64,000 nucleotides of DNA. Source: Mucilaginibacter_A sp964244955 (GTDB taxonomy: Bacteria > Bacteroidota > Bacteroidia > Sphingobacteriales > Sphingobacteriaceae). The stretch's first letter is position 1. Every line of letters starts with the position of its first letter. Under the pieces are notes generated by a model. That model saw nothing but the letters and a program-made list of their open reading frames with translations. It was not told the DNA's origin and made no database searches. The stretch covers positions 1 through 64,000 of the forward strand of contig CAXTKQ010000001.1 of the NCBI GenBank assembly GCA_964244955.1, read 5' to 3'. Below, piece by piece: positions 35,143 to 44,463 of the stretch. A program made the translations under genes and the position numbers.

Positions 35143-36261
35143 CGGCATGCTCATGCAATGAAAACCGCCGCGCGCACGTGAAAGTTCGGCGGAAGGAAAA
35201 GTAATAATGGTGTTGCTGATGTTTTCGGTTTTCAATTCGTTTCGTTCCAGTTGTTTGAGCAAATCTGCTGCTTTGATCACGCTAAAACCTTGTTCTTTAA
35301 ATGCGGACAGGGTTTTGTCATTGCGGTCGTAAGCCAAAACCACGCCTTCTTTTAACGCCAATAAATTACAGCCGTCTGTCCACTGCTCGCGCGAATCGTA
35401 AGGAAAAACATTGTTGCCCGAATAGATGAACTGCGTTTTTTCTGTAAAGCCCAATTCGTTTTCGCTGATTTCGGAAAGCAAGTCCTCCAAGCGTTCAAAC
35501 CTTTTTGGCCTGTCAATTTTCCCGTTTTCAAACTGGATAATTTCCGGCTGGTCTGGTTTTTTGGTTTCTGTGAGATAGTTGACTGGCTGAAGTTCCTGAT
35601 CGTTTTGCTGCGGGTTAAAAAGCGAAGAAAGCAAAACCCACAAGCCTTTTTTTACCTGGGTAAAAACAGTATCGAGGTGCATAAAATCGCGTTTGTGCGG
35701 AATTTTGATCACCGTAACTTTTTGCACCACGTTTTTCTCGAACAACAATTTAATCACGTTGCTTGCTGCCAATGGCGTTGTGCGTTCGCCGCAGCCAATT
35801 AGTAAATGGTTGTTGCTCACCATCATCACGTCGCCGCCTTCCAAGGTGTTTTGCTGGTCAATTTCTCCTTCGGGGATTAAAAAATGCTCTTCGGTTTGCG
35901 GCACTTCGATGATGTTTTGCCGGTAAGCTTCAAAAAAAGGATGGTTAAAAAAGATGTATTTGCACAACAAAGCCTCGCGCGAACGCGCTTTACGGGCCGG
36001 TTTGTTCAGTAAAATATGGTTGTTGATCGTTGTTCCCAAATCGCGCGTAAAAATTAAATTAGGCAAAGGCGCGAAAAAAATCTTTCCGTCGGGCAACGTT
36101 CCCGAAATAAAAAGCGTGGCCAAATCCGCCGAAGGCAAATCCATCAAAAGTTGCTGTTGCTGATAATTGCAGTTTTCTGTGGCACAAACCGCGGCGATTA
36201 ATTGCTGCCGAACGGTTTGTCCATTTAAAACTTCTGCCAGCAAAACTTCCAGTTCAATCAC
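35122..36261 (-). CDS. Arginine deiminase-like protein, C-terminal part (separated by a frameshift)
   Basis: 379 codons from an apparent GTG at 36261. Together with 36258-36566 they form one arginine-deiminase-family protein of about 480 residues. The visible catalytic segments are LPNLIFTRDLG, LEGGDVMM, HLDTVFTQV and the C-terminal SRARGGFHCMSMP with the nucleophilic Cys. The GTG is almost certainly not a real start: adding one A to the run in CCGAAAAAGTGA joins both parts as PKKVIELEV. A type B element lies in frame at 35647-35673. Whether this is a sequencing error, a real inactivation, or a recoding site is open. Confidence 0.75.
   Translation of the reverse strand: MIELEVLLAEVLNGQTVRQQLIAAVCATENCNYQQQQLLMDLPSADLATLFISGTLPDGKIFFAPLPNLIFTRDLGTTINNHILLNKPARKARSREALLCKYIFFNHPFFEAYRQNIIEVPQTEEHFLIPEGEIDQQNTLEGGDVMMVSNNHLLIGCGERTTPLAASNVIKLLFEKNVVQKVTVIKIPHKRDFMHLDTVFTQVKKGLWVLLSSLFNPQQNDQELQPVNYLTETKKPDQPEIIQFENGKIDRPKRFERLEDLLSEISENELGFTEKTQFIYSGNNVFPYDSREQWTDGCNLLALKEGVVLAYDRNDKTLSAFKEQGFSVIKAADLLKQLERNELKTENISNTIITFPSAELSRARGGFHCMSMPLFRSEL
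35647..35673 (+). repeat. Type B element inside the deiminase-like gene
   Basis: T-run and TTTACCTGGG, then TAAAAACAGTATC at 35661-35673. It encodes Asp-Thr-Val-Phe-Thr-Gln-Val on the coding strand, over the catalytic HLDTVF segment. Confidence 0.65.
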
Positions 36262-36566
36262 TTTTTCGGAAGCATAAAAGCCAGGCTGGTTAGGTTGTAA
36301 AATTGGCGCATACTGTTTTTAGCATCAATTTCTTGGATTTTGCCCTGGATCAAAGAAGGGTCTAAAAAGTAAAGTAAAACCTTGACATACAAATCGTACT
36401 CTTTTTTGCGGATCGTTTCGAGGTGGACAATATCTTCAAAAAGCCAATCCTGTGCTTTGGAAGGAATCACTTTTCCTAACCCTTTATCCGGGCTATGGAT
36501 CAAAATCCGGCGCAAATCGCCAATTTCGGAACTGACTTGTAGATGAAAAGTATCTTTTTGAAGCAT
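36258..36566 (-). CDS. Arginine deiminase-like protein, N-terminal part (stops at a frameshift)
   Basis: 103 codons starting MLQKDTFHLQVSSEIGDLRR, with the guanidino-group family opening SEIGDLRRILIHSPDKGL. ATG 36566 is chosen over the upstream GTG 36635 because the family normally begins just before FHLQVSSEIG, and because the GTG codon lies in a type B element. It ends at a TGA directly after an A5 run; the continuation is in the minus-one frame in the next entry (overlap of 4 bases). It is divergent from argS. Confidence 0.7.
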   Translation of the reverse strand: MLQKDTFHLQVSSEIGDLRRILIHSPDKGLGKVIPSKAQDWLFEDIVHLETIRKKEYDLYVKVLLYFLDPSLIQGKIQEIDAKNSMRQFYNLTSLAFMLPKK

Positions 36567-36617
36567 ATAAGTTTTAAGTGGAAAGGCAAATCTACCAGAA
36601 TATTTAGAAACGGTTTC

Positions 36618-36641
36618 GATGCTGTTTTTATCCACCTAAAA
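36618..36641 (-). repeat. Type B element between the deiminase-like gene and argS
   Basis: GATGCTGTTTTTA, spacer TCCACC, TAAAA. It is placed in the divergent promoter region of both genes. Confidence 0.65.
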
Positions 36642-36683
36642 CTTATGTTCGGCAAAAATTGCCCAATTGTGTAAATTTGCGCT

Positions 36684-38453
36684 ATGGATTTTATTTTAGA
36701 AGCTGCCGTTCGCGCCGTAAAAACTTTGTTTGCTGTTGGTATCTCTGCGGAAAGCCTGAGCCTGCAGCAAACACGCAAAGAATTTGAAGGCGACGTAACT
36801 TTAGTTGTTTTTCCGCTGACAAAATTTTCCAAAAAACCACCGGAACAAACCGGAACTGCCATTGGCGAGTTTTTGGTAAATGAAGTGGAAGCAATTGAAT
36901 CTTTCAACGTCATCAAAGGCTTCTTAAATTTATCCCTTAAAAACAGCTATTGGCCGGCTGTTTTTTACCAGCAGATCAACCAGCCCGGTTTCGGTTCTTT
37001 TTCCGCAAACGGAAAAAAAGTGATGGTGGAATATTCTTCGCCCAATACCAACAAACCCTTGCATTTGGGCCATGTGCGTAATAATTTGCTGGGCTATTCC
37101 GTCGCCGAGATTTTAAAAGCGAATGGTTATGAAGTGATCAAAGCGAATTTGGTGAACGATCGCGGCATTCATATCTGTAAATCTATGCTGGCCTGGCAGA
37201 AGTTTGGCAACGGCGAAACGCCTGAAAGTTCGGGTTTGAAAGGCGATCATTTGGTGGGGAAATATTATGTGATCTTCGATAAAGAATACAAAAAGCAGAT
37301 CGAGGAACTGAAAAATCAGGGCGAAGCCGAAGACGAGGCCAAAAAAAATGCGCCATTAATCCGCGAAGCGCAGGAAATGCTGCAAAAATGGGAGCAGGGC
37401 GATGCGCAAGTGATTGCTTTGTGGAAGGAAATGAACGGCTGGGTTTATGCCGGTTTTGAGGAAACGTATAAAAAGCTGGGTGTAGATTTTGACCAGTATT
37501 ATTACGAATCGAATACGTATTTATTAGGGAAATCCATTATTGATGAAGGCTTGGAAAAAGGTGTTTTCTTTAAAAAGCCGGACGGTTCAGTCTGGATTGA
37601 TTTAACGGCCGATGGTTTGGATGAAAAATTGGTTTTGCGTGCCGATGGAACTTCGGTTTACATGACGCAGGATTTGGGAACGGCGCAGCTAAAATACGAT
37701 GAATACCAAACCGACAAAGCCATTAATGTGGTGGGCAACGAGCAGGATTACCATTTTAAAGTGCTGTACCTGATCTTAAAAAAGTTAGGCAGAAGCTGGG
37801 CGCAAGGTTTGTACCATTTATCGTACGGTATGGTAGATTTGCCTTCCGGAAAAATGAAATCGCGTGAAGGAACGGTGGTGGATGCTGATGATTTGATTGC
37901 AGAAATGGAAGCCACCGCCAAAGCGCAAACCGATATTTTAGGAAAAGCAGCCTATTTCCCGGAAGTAGAAAAGCAGGATTTGTACCATACCATTGGCATG
38001 GGCGCGTTAAAATATTTCCTGTTGAAGGTGGAGCCTAAAAAACGCTTGCTGTTTGACCCGAACGAGTCTGTAGATTTTCAGGGAAACACCGGTCCGTTTA
38101 TTCAATATACTTATGCCCGTATCCGATCGGTTTTGACCAAAGGCGGGTTTAATGCCGATACTGTTTTTATGCCTATAAAAACAGTATCGCCGGTAGAAAA
38201 AGATTTGATCGTGCAATTGGAGCAATATCCCACGGTTTTAACGGAAGCTGCCCAAGCTTACAGTCCCGCTGTCATCGCCAATTATGTTTACGAACTGGCC
38301 AAGCTATACAATAAATTTTACCATGAAGAAAGTATTTTGAAAGCGGAGGAAGAAGCGGTAAAGCAGTTTCGGTTGCAATTATCAGCAGTTTCGGCTGAAA
38401 TCATTCAAAAAGCAATGCAATTATTAGGGATAAAAGTTCCTGAAAGGATGTAA
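36684..38453 (+). CDS. argS: Arginyl-tRNA synthetase ArgS
   Basis: A 589-residue class I aminoacyl-tRNA synthetase of normal length. The N-terminal Add1 domain is followed by SSPNTNKPLHLGHVRNN, the HIGH-type signature, then GTSVYMTQDLGTA and the GKMKSREG form of the KMSKS loop, and an anticodon-binding DALR domain ending near the C-terminus. A perfect 32-bp type B palindrome lies in frame at 38157-38188, in the segment ADTVFMPIKTV near the start of the DALR domain. Confidence 0.96.
   Translation: MDFILEAAVRAVKTLFAVGISAESLSLQQTRKEFEGDVTLVVFPLTKFSKKPPEQTGTAIGEFLVNEVEAIESFNVIKGFLNLSLKNSYWPAVFYQQINQPGFGSFSANGKKVMVEYSSPNTNKPLHLGHVRNNLLGYSVAEILKANGYEVIKANLVNDRGIHICKSMLAWQKFGNGETPESSGLKGDHLVGKYYVIFDKEYKKQIEELKNQGEAEDEAKKNAPLIREAQEMLQKWEQGDAQVIALWKEMNGWVYAGFEETYKKLGVDFDQYYYESNTYLLGKSIIDEGLEKGVFFKKPDGSVWIDLTADGLDEKLVLRADGTSVYMTQDLGTAQLKYDEYQTDKAINVVGNEQDYHFKVLYLILKKLGRSWAQGLYHLSYGMVDLPSGKMKSREGTVVDADDLIAEMEATAKAQTDILGKAAYFPEVEKQDLYHTIGMGALKYFLLKVEPKKRLLFDPNESVDFQGNTGPFIQYTYARIRSVLTKGGFNADTVFMPIKTVSPVEKDLIVQLEQYPTVLTEAAQAYSPAVIANYVYELAKLYNKFYHEESILKAEEEAVKQFRLQLSAVSAEIIQKAMQLLGIKVPERM
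38157..38188. repeat. Perfect 32-bp palindrome (type B) inside argS
   Basis: GATACTGTTTTTA, loop TGCCTA, TAAAAACAGTATC. It is identical to 2423-2454 except for one loop base, yet lies in frame in a conserved gene. Confidence 0.85.
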
Positions 38454-38650
38454 TAGTGTTGAAATTGGTTTAAATAATCAACTTATTCTGGTTAATAATA
38501 GGAATCAGTTAAAATAGACACCTTATAAAGCTTTAATAGCTGAGATATTACTCTTTTTACCTATATTTTTTTGGTTTTGCGAACAGAAGTTTACTAATCA
38601 ATTAGTTTTTGTACTAATTTGTAATTTTTTTATTAAATTTTTATTAAATC

Positions 38651-38680
38651 TTTGATTGCCCTCTTTTTTTCATATTTTCG
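38651..38680 (+). promoter_or_regulatory. Candidate Bacteroidota-type promoter upstream of susC
   Basis: TTTG (38651-38654), 18 bases, then TATTTTCG (38673-38680), one change from the TAnnTTTG -7 box of this phylum. It ends 29 bases before the susC ATG. The A/T-rich context makes chance matches likely. Confidence 0.5.
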
Positions 38681-38709
38681 AAGATTACTTTAACTAAATA
38701 AAATAAAGC

Positions 38710-41700
38710 ATGAAGCAAAAATTACTTATTTTTTTTCTGTTCGGTTTATTTGCATTAAGCAGTGCATTTGCGCAAAACAGAAAAATTACGGGAATGGTAA
38801 CGGGGGCAGATGATGGCCAGCCGTTGCCGGGGGTGTCGGTTATGGTTCAAGGCACAAAAGTGGGTACGCTTACAGATGGAGATGGAAAGTTTACATTAAA
38901 CGTACCCTCGAACAGCGGAACATTAGTTTTTACTTTTATTGGTTACGCTACCCAAAACTTAACAATTGGTGGCGGCAATACTTACAATGTTAAGTTAGCA
39001 ACCAGTACAAGGCAGTTAACAGAGGTTGTGGTCCAAGATGCTTATGGAAGACAAGATAAAAAATCTTTTACAGGTTCTGCGTCAACTGTAGGAGGCGCAC
39101 AAAATGAAAATAAGCCATTTTCCACTCCTCTTCAAGCTTTGCAAGGTGAAGTTGCGGGTTTAAATGTTAGTTTAAACTCTGGTCAGCCAGGGGCAAACGT
39201 TCAAGTTCGTTTACGGGGGGTTGGTTCAATAGGTGCAGGATCGAATCCGTTATATGTAGTGGATGGTATGTTCATTAATGCTGGCGATCTTTCAGCTCTT
39301 ACAACTACTACAAACGTATTAGCTGGTATTAATGAAAACGATATTGAAAGTGTTACAGTTTTAAAGGATGCTGCAGCAACAGCTATCTACGGTTCAAGAG
39401 GATCTAATGGTGTTATTGTAATTACAACCAAAAGAGGTAAAGCTGGCAAAACACAAGTTAGGTTTGATGCAGAGGTTGGATCAACTTCCAATTTGAAAAT
39501 ACCTGATGCGGGAAGGCAACTTAATGGTGATCAATATGGTATGCTACTTCAGGAAGGTTTAACAAATGCAGGCTACAGTGCAAAATCAAACCCTACGTTG
39601 CAAAGTGTACTAACAGGTTATGGAATTGGTGGGCCTACTAACGACTGGTATAAATTAGTAACTCGGAAAGGTAAGCAAGAACAATATAATGTTTCAATTA
39701 ACGGTGGTAATGAAAGCACTAAAATATTTTCTTCTCTTGGATATTTTAACCAAGAAGCAACAACAGTTGCATCAAGTTTAAAAAGGTTTTCTGGTTTGTT
39801 AAATATCGACCACAACATAAGCAAAAGGATTACACTAAACAGCGGTATAAATGTTTCAAACGTAAATCAATATACACCTTCAAATGGTGGTGCTTTTGCA
39901 AGCCCGGTGTTGGCAAGTTATTTTTTACGTCCACAACAATTAGCGTATAATCCTGATGGTTCATTAAATTCTTCACGAGTAGGAAATACAAATTTCCCAG
40001 ATATTTATAATCCTTTGTATATAGCAGCTAATGATAAAAAATTTGACTCTCAGACCAGAGCTTTAGTTAGCGAACAGTTGAAGTGGAACATTTGGGACGA
40101 GTTGAAATTTACTACTTATGGCAGCATTGATTATAATTTAACTGAAGAACAAGTATACAATAACCCTATTATGGGTGATGGAAGAACTTCTGGTGGTAGG
40201 GCTTATGATTATTCTACTAGATATTTCAACTGGCTTACAAGAAATCAGTTATCCTATCGCTATAATGTAAAAGGGGTTGAAGATTTTTATATCGATGCCA
40301 ATATCGGTTATGAGGCTCAACGTTCGCAAGGTTATTTTATCAGAACTAATTCTAATGGCTTTCCTGCAACCCAACCATTGTTAACTGCTTCAGTAAATGC
40401 ATCAACTCCCGTTTTAGGCAATGCCACATTTAGTAATTACGCATTCGCTTCTATTTATTCTCTTGCTACAGTTAACTTTAAAAACCGTTACAGTTTAAGT
40501 GGTACTTTTAGAAGAGATGGTTCGTCGGTTTTTGGTGAAAATAATCGTTATGGTAACTTTTATTCAGTTGGAGGTGCATGGAATATTGACCAAGAAGACT
40601 TTTTTAAAGCACAAAATTCTGTGTCATCGTTAAAACTACGTGCTTCAACTGGTACAACAGGTAATGCACAAGGTTTGGGTAACTATTCGGCAAGGCAAAC
40701 GGCAGGTTATGGTGTAAATTATGCAGGTGCCAACGGGCAAAACTATAATACCGTTGGAAATCCAAGTTTAACCTGGGAGTCTGCACATAAAAACGACGTT
40801 GGCCTTGATATAGGTTTTTTTAGAGACCGCTTAACTTTAACAGTTGATTATTACAATAATAACATTAACAAATTAATACAAGCGGCACCAATATCTTTAA
40901 CTACTGGTTTTGGTACTATCACTGAAAATGTTGGGGCAATGAAAAACAGGGGTGAGGAAATATCCATAAAAGGAATTCCGATCAGAACTCATGATTTTAT
41001 TTGGACCACTAATTTTAATATAGCATTTAATAAAAACACGGTTACCTCACTGGTTAACCATGCTTCTTATGTCAATTCTGTTTATCACGTTGTAGAAGGG
41101 GAGGATTACTATACTTATTATGCACGTGCTTATGCAGGAGTTGACCAAGCAAATGGTAATGCACTTTGGTACACTGATGCTACAAGAACTGCTACTACAA
41201 GCGTTTATAATAATGCTGCACGTATAGATAAATACCAGGCAGATCCTAAATATTTTGGAGGCTTTAACAACAGTTTTAGTTTTAAAGGAATTACTTTGGC
41301 CGCAGATTTTTATTATAATTTTGGTAACAGGATTAGAGATAGTTGGAATAATTACTTGGTTGATGGTAATAGCTATACTTTTAATAAATATACTTATGAA
41401 CTTAACCGTTGGACTACACCAGGACAGGTAACCGATGTTCCTAAATACGTAGCAGGCGGTATTCCTGGCAATGCATCTAATTCATTTTCAACAAGGTTCT
41501 TATATTATGGTGACTATATCAGATTGAAAAATGTTAGTATCGGTTATGATTTTAAAAATATTAATTATCTAAAAAAATATGGCATAACCAGATTGTATTT
41601 GTATGGCAGAGGAACTAATGTTTGGACTAAAACTTACGATAAACGTTTACCTTTTGATCCCGAAGTTGGTTTTAGTGGCGCAGGTAATGGTACATTGGAG

Positions 41701-41766
41701 GGACAAAGTAATTTGGAAATTCCTCAAGTCAAAACATTCACTATTGGTTTAAATATTGGATTATAA
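38710..41766 (+). CDS. SusC/RagA-family TonB-dependent outer-membrane receptor
   Basis: A 1018-residue outer-membrane transporter. Signal peptide (LLIFFLFGLFALSSAFA), then a carboxypeptidase-regulatory-like domain (about 24-107, GMVTGADDGQPLPGVSV), a plug domain (about 115-240, VGSIGAGSNPLYVVDGM and DIESVTVLKDAAATAIYGS, GVIVITTKRG), and a beta-barrel ending in KTFTIGLNIGL. It imports nutrients with its SusD partner using TonB energy. No glycosidase, peptidase or dedicated regulator is next to it, so its substrate is unknown. The region is visibly more A/T-rich than the dcw genes and lacks exact 12-mer copies. Confidence 0.95.
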   Translation: MKQKLLIFFLFGLFALSSAFAQNRKITGMVTGADDGQPLPGVSVMVQGTKVGTLTDGDGKFTLNVPSNSGTLVFTFIGYATQNLTIGGGNTYNVKLATSTRQLTEVVVQDAYGRQDKKSFTGSASTVGGAQNENKPFSTPLQALQGEVAGLNVSLNSGQPGANVQVRLRGVGSIGAGSNPLYVVDGMFINAGDLSALTTTTNVLAGINENDIESVTVLKDAAATAIYGSRGSNGVIVITTKRGKAGKTQVRFDAEVGSTSNLKIPDAGRQLNGDQYGMLLQEGLTNAGYSAKSNPTLQSVLTGYGIGGPTNDWYKLVTRKGKQEQYNVSINGGNESTKIFSSLGYFNQEATTVASSLKRFSGLLNIDHNISKRITLNSGINVSNVNQYTPSNGGAFASPVLASYFLRPQQLAYNPDGSLNSSRVGNTNFPDIYNPLYIAANDKKFDSQTRALVSEQLKWNIWDELKFTTYGSIDYNLTEEQVYNNPIMGDGRTSGGRAYDYSTRYFNWLTRNQLSYRYNVKGVEDFYIDANIGYEAQRSQGYFIRTNSNGFPATQPLLTASVNASTPVLGNATFSNYAFASIYSLATVNFKNRYSLSGTFRRDGSSVFGENNRYGNFYSVGGAWNIDQEDFFKAQNSVSSLKLRASTGTTGNAQGLGNYSARQTAGYGVNYAGANGQNYNTVGNPSLTWESAHKNDVGLDIGFFRDRLTLTVDYYNNNINKLIQAAPISLTTGFGTITENVGAMKNRGEEISIKGIPIRTHDFIWTTNFNIAFNKNTVTSLVNHASYVNSVYHVVEGEDYYTYYARAYAGVDQANGNALWYTDATRTATTSVYNNAARIDKYQADPKYFGGFNNSFSFKGITLAADFYYNFGNRIRDSWNNYLVDGNSYTFNKYTYELNRWTTPGQVTDVPKYVAGGIPGNASNSFSTRFLYYGDYIRLKNVSIGYDFKNINYLKKYGITRLYLYGRGTNVWTKTYDKRLPFDPEVGFSGAGNGTLEGQSNLEIPQVKTFTIGLNIGL

Positions 41767-41777
41767 TAATTGTTAAA

Positions 41778-43217
41778 ATGAGAAATTTAAAATATATATA
41801 TATAATACTTGCATTTGTTATTGGATTAACATCTTGCAAAAAGTCCTTTTTGGATGAAAAGCCGCCTTCTGCTGATCCTGTTACAGTAGCTATTAAAACA
41901 GAAAACGATTTGGCGGACGCTGTAAATGGCATGTATAATTCTATGCGTTCAACTAATTCGTTCGGGACTAATGTGCCTATTTTGGGCGATGAACTTGCAG
42001 ACAATGCTTATGTGAGTTCGTCCAATTCTGGTTATTTCCAGGCTGAACAAAACTATCTTTTGCTTGCAGTGAATGCAGAAGCACAAAGCATTTATTCTCA
42101 ATGTTATTATAGTATCCTGCAAGCTAATAGAATAATTTACGCTGCTAATACTTTGCCTTCCTCAAATAATGTTCTACAGCTCAAAGGAGAAGCTTACACA
42201 TCAAGGGCTTTAAATTATTTAACACTGGTTAATTTTTTTGCGTCTCCTTATACTGCTAATCCTAACGCCGCAGGTGTACCATTGGTTACAGCCCCAACAA
42301 ATATTACAGGGCCGTTTTCAAAACCAGCCAGAGCTACGGTAGGTGCTGTTTACACAAAAATCATCAGTGATTTAGATAGTGCTTATGCAATAATGCCTAC
42401 TGGTTCTACCAGTTTACATGCAACCAATTCTAATTATATTGCAAAATATGCTGCTAAAGCGATCGAAGCGAGAGCTTACCTTTATAAAGGTGATTATGCT
42501 AATGCACGTGATGCTGCTTTGTTAGTCGTTCAAAATGGTGCTTACTCACTAACGCCATCTACAAGTTTAATTAGCTATTGGGCAAGCCCGGCAGCAGCAA
42601 CTAATAAAGTTGAAACTATATTTGAACTTGCATTAAACTTAGCAACAAATAATGGAACGGGCGGGGTAGATTATTTTTATAATCAAGCTGGATATGGACA
42701 AAATTTAATATATCAAGATCTTTATAATCAATATTCCTCTACTGATGCACGAAGAAGTCTGTTTTTAACTAATAGTCAAACAAGAGGTTCTGTTATTGTA
42801 TTAAACAAATATTCAAATACAACTAATACTGCAGATAAGGATGATATTAAAATAATCCGATATGCTGAAGTATTGTTAACATTAGCTGAAGGATATGCTC
42901 GTAGCGGAGATAATGTTAATGGCTTGTTATATCTAAATCAAGTTGTGCAAAAGCGCGATCCTTCCTTTGCAGGTTACACCTCAACTGGTACTCAGCTTGC
43001 AAATGATATTGTTGCAGAAAGAAGAAAGGAACTTGTAGGCGAAGGATTACGTTTGTTTGATCTTAACCGTTTACAATTACCTATAAATAGACCAACACAA
43101 AGCAATATTTACAGTACTTTACAAGTAATTCCATTTACAGATTACAGAAGGTTATTGCCTATACCACAAGTTGAAGTTGATGCTAACCCAGCTACAACTC
43201 AAAACCCAGGTTATTAG
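41778..43217 (+). CDS. SusD/RagB-family nutrient-binding outer-membrane lipoprotein
   Basis: A 479-residue lipoprotein: signal peptide with lipobox (VIGLTSC, Cys20) followed by KKSFLDEKPPS, the usual SusD start. The tetratricopeptide-like helical core has EARAYLYKGDYANARDAA and the C-terminal family signature RRKELVGEGLRLFDLNR. It caps the SusC barrel and binds the substrate. It starts 11 bases after the SusC stop, so the two are co-transcribed, and a strong hairpin follows. Confidence 0.94.
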   Translation: MRNLKYIYIILAFVIGLTSCKKSFLDEKPPSADPVTVAIKTENDLADAVNGMYNSMRSTNSFGTNVPILGDELADNAYVSSSNSGYFQAEQNYLLLAVNAEAQSIYSQCYYSILQANRIIYAANTLPSSNNVLQLKGEAYTSRALNYLTLVNFFASPYTANPNAAGVPLVTAPTNITGPFSKPARATVGAVYTKIISDLDSAYAIMPTGSTSLHATNSNYIAKYAAKAIEARAYLYKGDYANARDAALLVVQNGAYSLTPSTSLISYWASPAAATNKVETIFELALNLATNNGTGGVDYFYNQAGYGQNLIYQDLYNQYSSTDARRSLFLTNSQTRGSVIVLNKYSNTTNTADKDDIKIIRYAEVLLTLAEGYARSGDNVNGLLYLNQVVQKRDPSFAGYTSTGTQLANDIVAERRKELVGEGLRLFDLNRLQLPINRPTQSNIYSTLQVIPFTDYRRLLPIPQVEVDANPATTQNPGY

Positions 43218-43248
43218 TAGTAAGTTGTTTTACAACCACAATTAAACA

Positions 43249-43284
43249 AACAGATAAGGCTTCTAACAAGAAGCCTTATCTGTT
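43249..43284 (+). terminator. Hairpin after susD
   Basis: AACAGATAAGGCTTCT (43249-43264) and AGAAGCCTTATCTGTT (43269-43284) are perfect reverse complements with a 4-base loop. Only a weak T-run follows. Confidence 0.7.
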
Positions 43285-43508
43285 ATAAAAGATTTGATAT
43301 AATTAGTTGGTACTGTTTCCAAATGTATGATGCCTATAAAAGCCAATAATATTTTTTCAAATTACAACTTAAATTTAGCTGTAGAAATGAAAACACCTGT
43401 TCCGATTTTATCTGTTTTTTAAACCAAAAAAATTCATCATACATTTAGAAACACAACCAATTAGTTAAAACCTACATCTATAAGTAAAAAACACTTTGAA
43501 AATAATAT

Positions 43509-44174
43509 ATGAAAAAGTTCCTTTTCATCCTACTATTTACGTTGGTTTATGGAAATGTATTAAAGGCTCAATTTTATCTAAATAATTTAAATGGTACTGC
43601 TTTTAAAGAACAAAATTATACTGATGTTAAAGGTTCGCCTTATGTAGTTGATGATTGGTCTGTTGGTACTGTTCTAACTAGGAAAGGTACTTACAATAAC
43701 ATTAACTTAAAGTACAGTGAGCTTGATGATCAGCTTTTTTTTAAAGGTAAAGATCAAGAAATGATGCAATTCGCGGATCAGGTTAAAGAATTCACCCTGT
43801 CTTATAAAAAAGATGATAAACAATTATTAGTTCATTATAGAAACGGCTATACCAATATTGCCGGAGTCAATAATAACACTTATTTCGAAATTTTAGCAGA
43901 TGGGAAATTCCAATTGTTGAGGAAAGCTACTAAAAAGGTTAAACAAGAAATAACTTACGGCTCTACAGAACCAAATAAAAGCTTTATAACAACGGTTAAA
44001 TATTATATCGTAACTTCAGAGAAAGGTATTTTGATTAAAAAAGATAAAAAATCAATACTATCTGTTTTAGGGGACAAGGAAAGTCAATTAGAAGTTTACG
44101 CAAAAGCTAACAACATTGACTTTAAAAGTGATGAGGACTTAGCAAAGCTGATTAACTATTATAACTCTATTTAG
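43509..44174 (+). CDS. Secreted protein of unknown function
   Basis: A 221-residue protein with a signal peptide (FLFILLFTLVYGNVLKA, cleavage before QFYLNN). The mature part is rich in Lys, Tyr and Asn and looks like beta-strand pairs, with a C-terminal helix (SDEDLAKLINYYNS). I do not recognise it; it resembles the many small exported Bacteroidota proteins of the size and style found beside Sus-type genes. It is separated from susD by 291 bp with a terminator, so it is probably its own unit. Base composition is A/T-rich like susCD. Confidence 0.6.
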   Translation: MKKFLFILLFTLVYGNVLKAQFYLNNLNGTAFKEQNYTDVKGSPYVVDDWSVGTVLTRKGTYNNINLKYSELDDQLFFKGKDQEMMQFADQVKEFTLSYKKDDKQLLVHYRNGYTNIAGVNNNTYFEILADGKFQLLRKATKKVKQEITYGSTEPNKSFITTVKYYIVTSEKGILIKKDKKSILSVLGDKESQLEVYAKANNIDFKSDEDLAKLINYYNSI

Positions 44175-44248
44175 CTGGTTTATTATTGTATATGGTTAGT
44201 GAAATCGAAGTTATCAATGCAAATTAATATTTACCATTACAGCTTTCA

Positions 44249-44346
44249 ATATTTCTTTTACCAACTAAATTTAGTAAGTATTAAGGTTGTGTTACAAAAT
44301 AAGATGTTTGTGCAAAACGCTAAATTTATATGGATAAAAGAAGCAT
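44249..44346. repeat. Outward-pointing element pair, 98 bp (left copy degenerate)
   Basis: Left: ATATTTCTTTTA, CCAAC, TAAATTT (44249-44272, two changes). Right: AAATTTATATGGA then exact core at 44335-44346. Confidence 0.65.
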
Positions 44347-44390
44347 GACAATTGAAGGCTACAGCCTCACAATTTAATTGGTACTTTTAC

Positions 44391-44429
44391 AAAGAAGGGC
44401 TAACTTTAAATTAAAGTTAGCCCTTCTTT
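44391..44429. terminator. Perfect 19-bp-stem hairpin terminator
   Basis: AAAGAAGGGCTAACTTTAA (44391-44409), a single central A, and its exact complement (44411-44429), with A- and T-rich flanks. It would work in both directions and lies just downstream of the RND relic. Confidence 0.85.
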
Positions 44430-44463
44430 ATTTTTCACTTAAATTGTTCTACCCATTCACCGC

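Noticed and set aside
36567..36635. GTG 36635 as start of the deiminase-like gene
   Set aside because: The extra residues are encoded partly by a type B element in the divergent promoter region, and the family normally starts near ATG 36566.
41060..41075. ATGCTTCTTATG inside susC
   Set aside because: It lacks one T of the core and the left half, and lies in an A/T-rich gene where such a match is easily due to chance.
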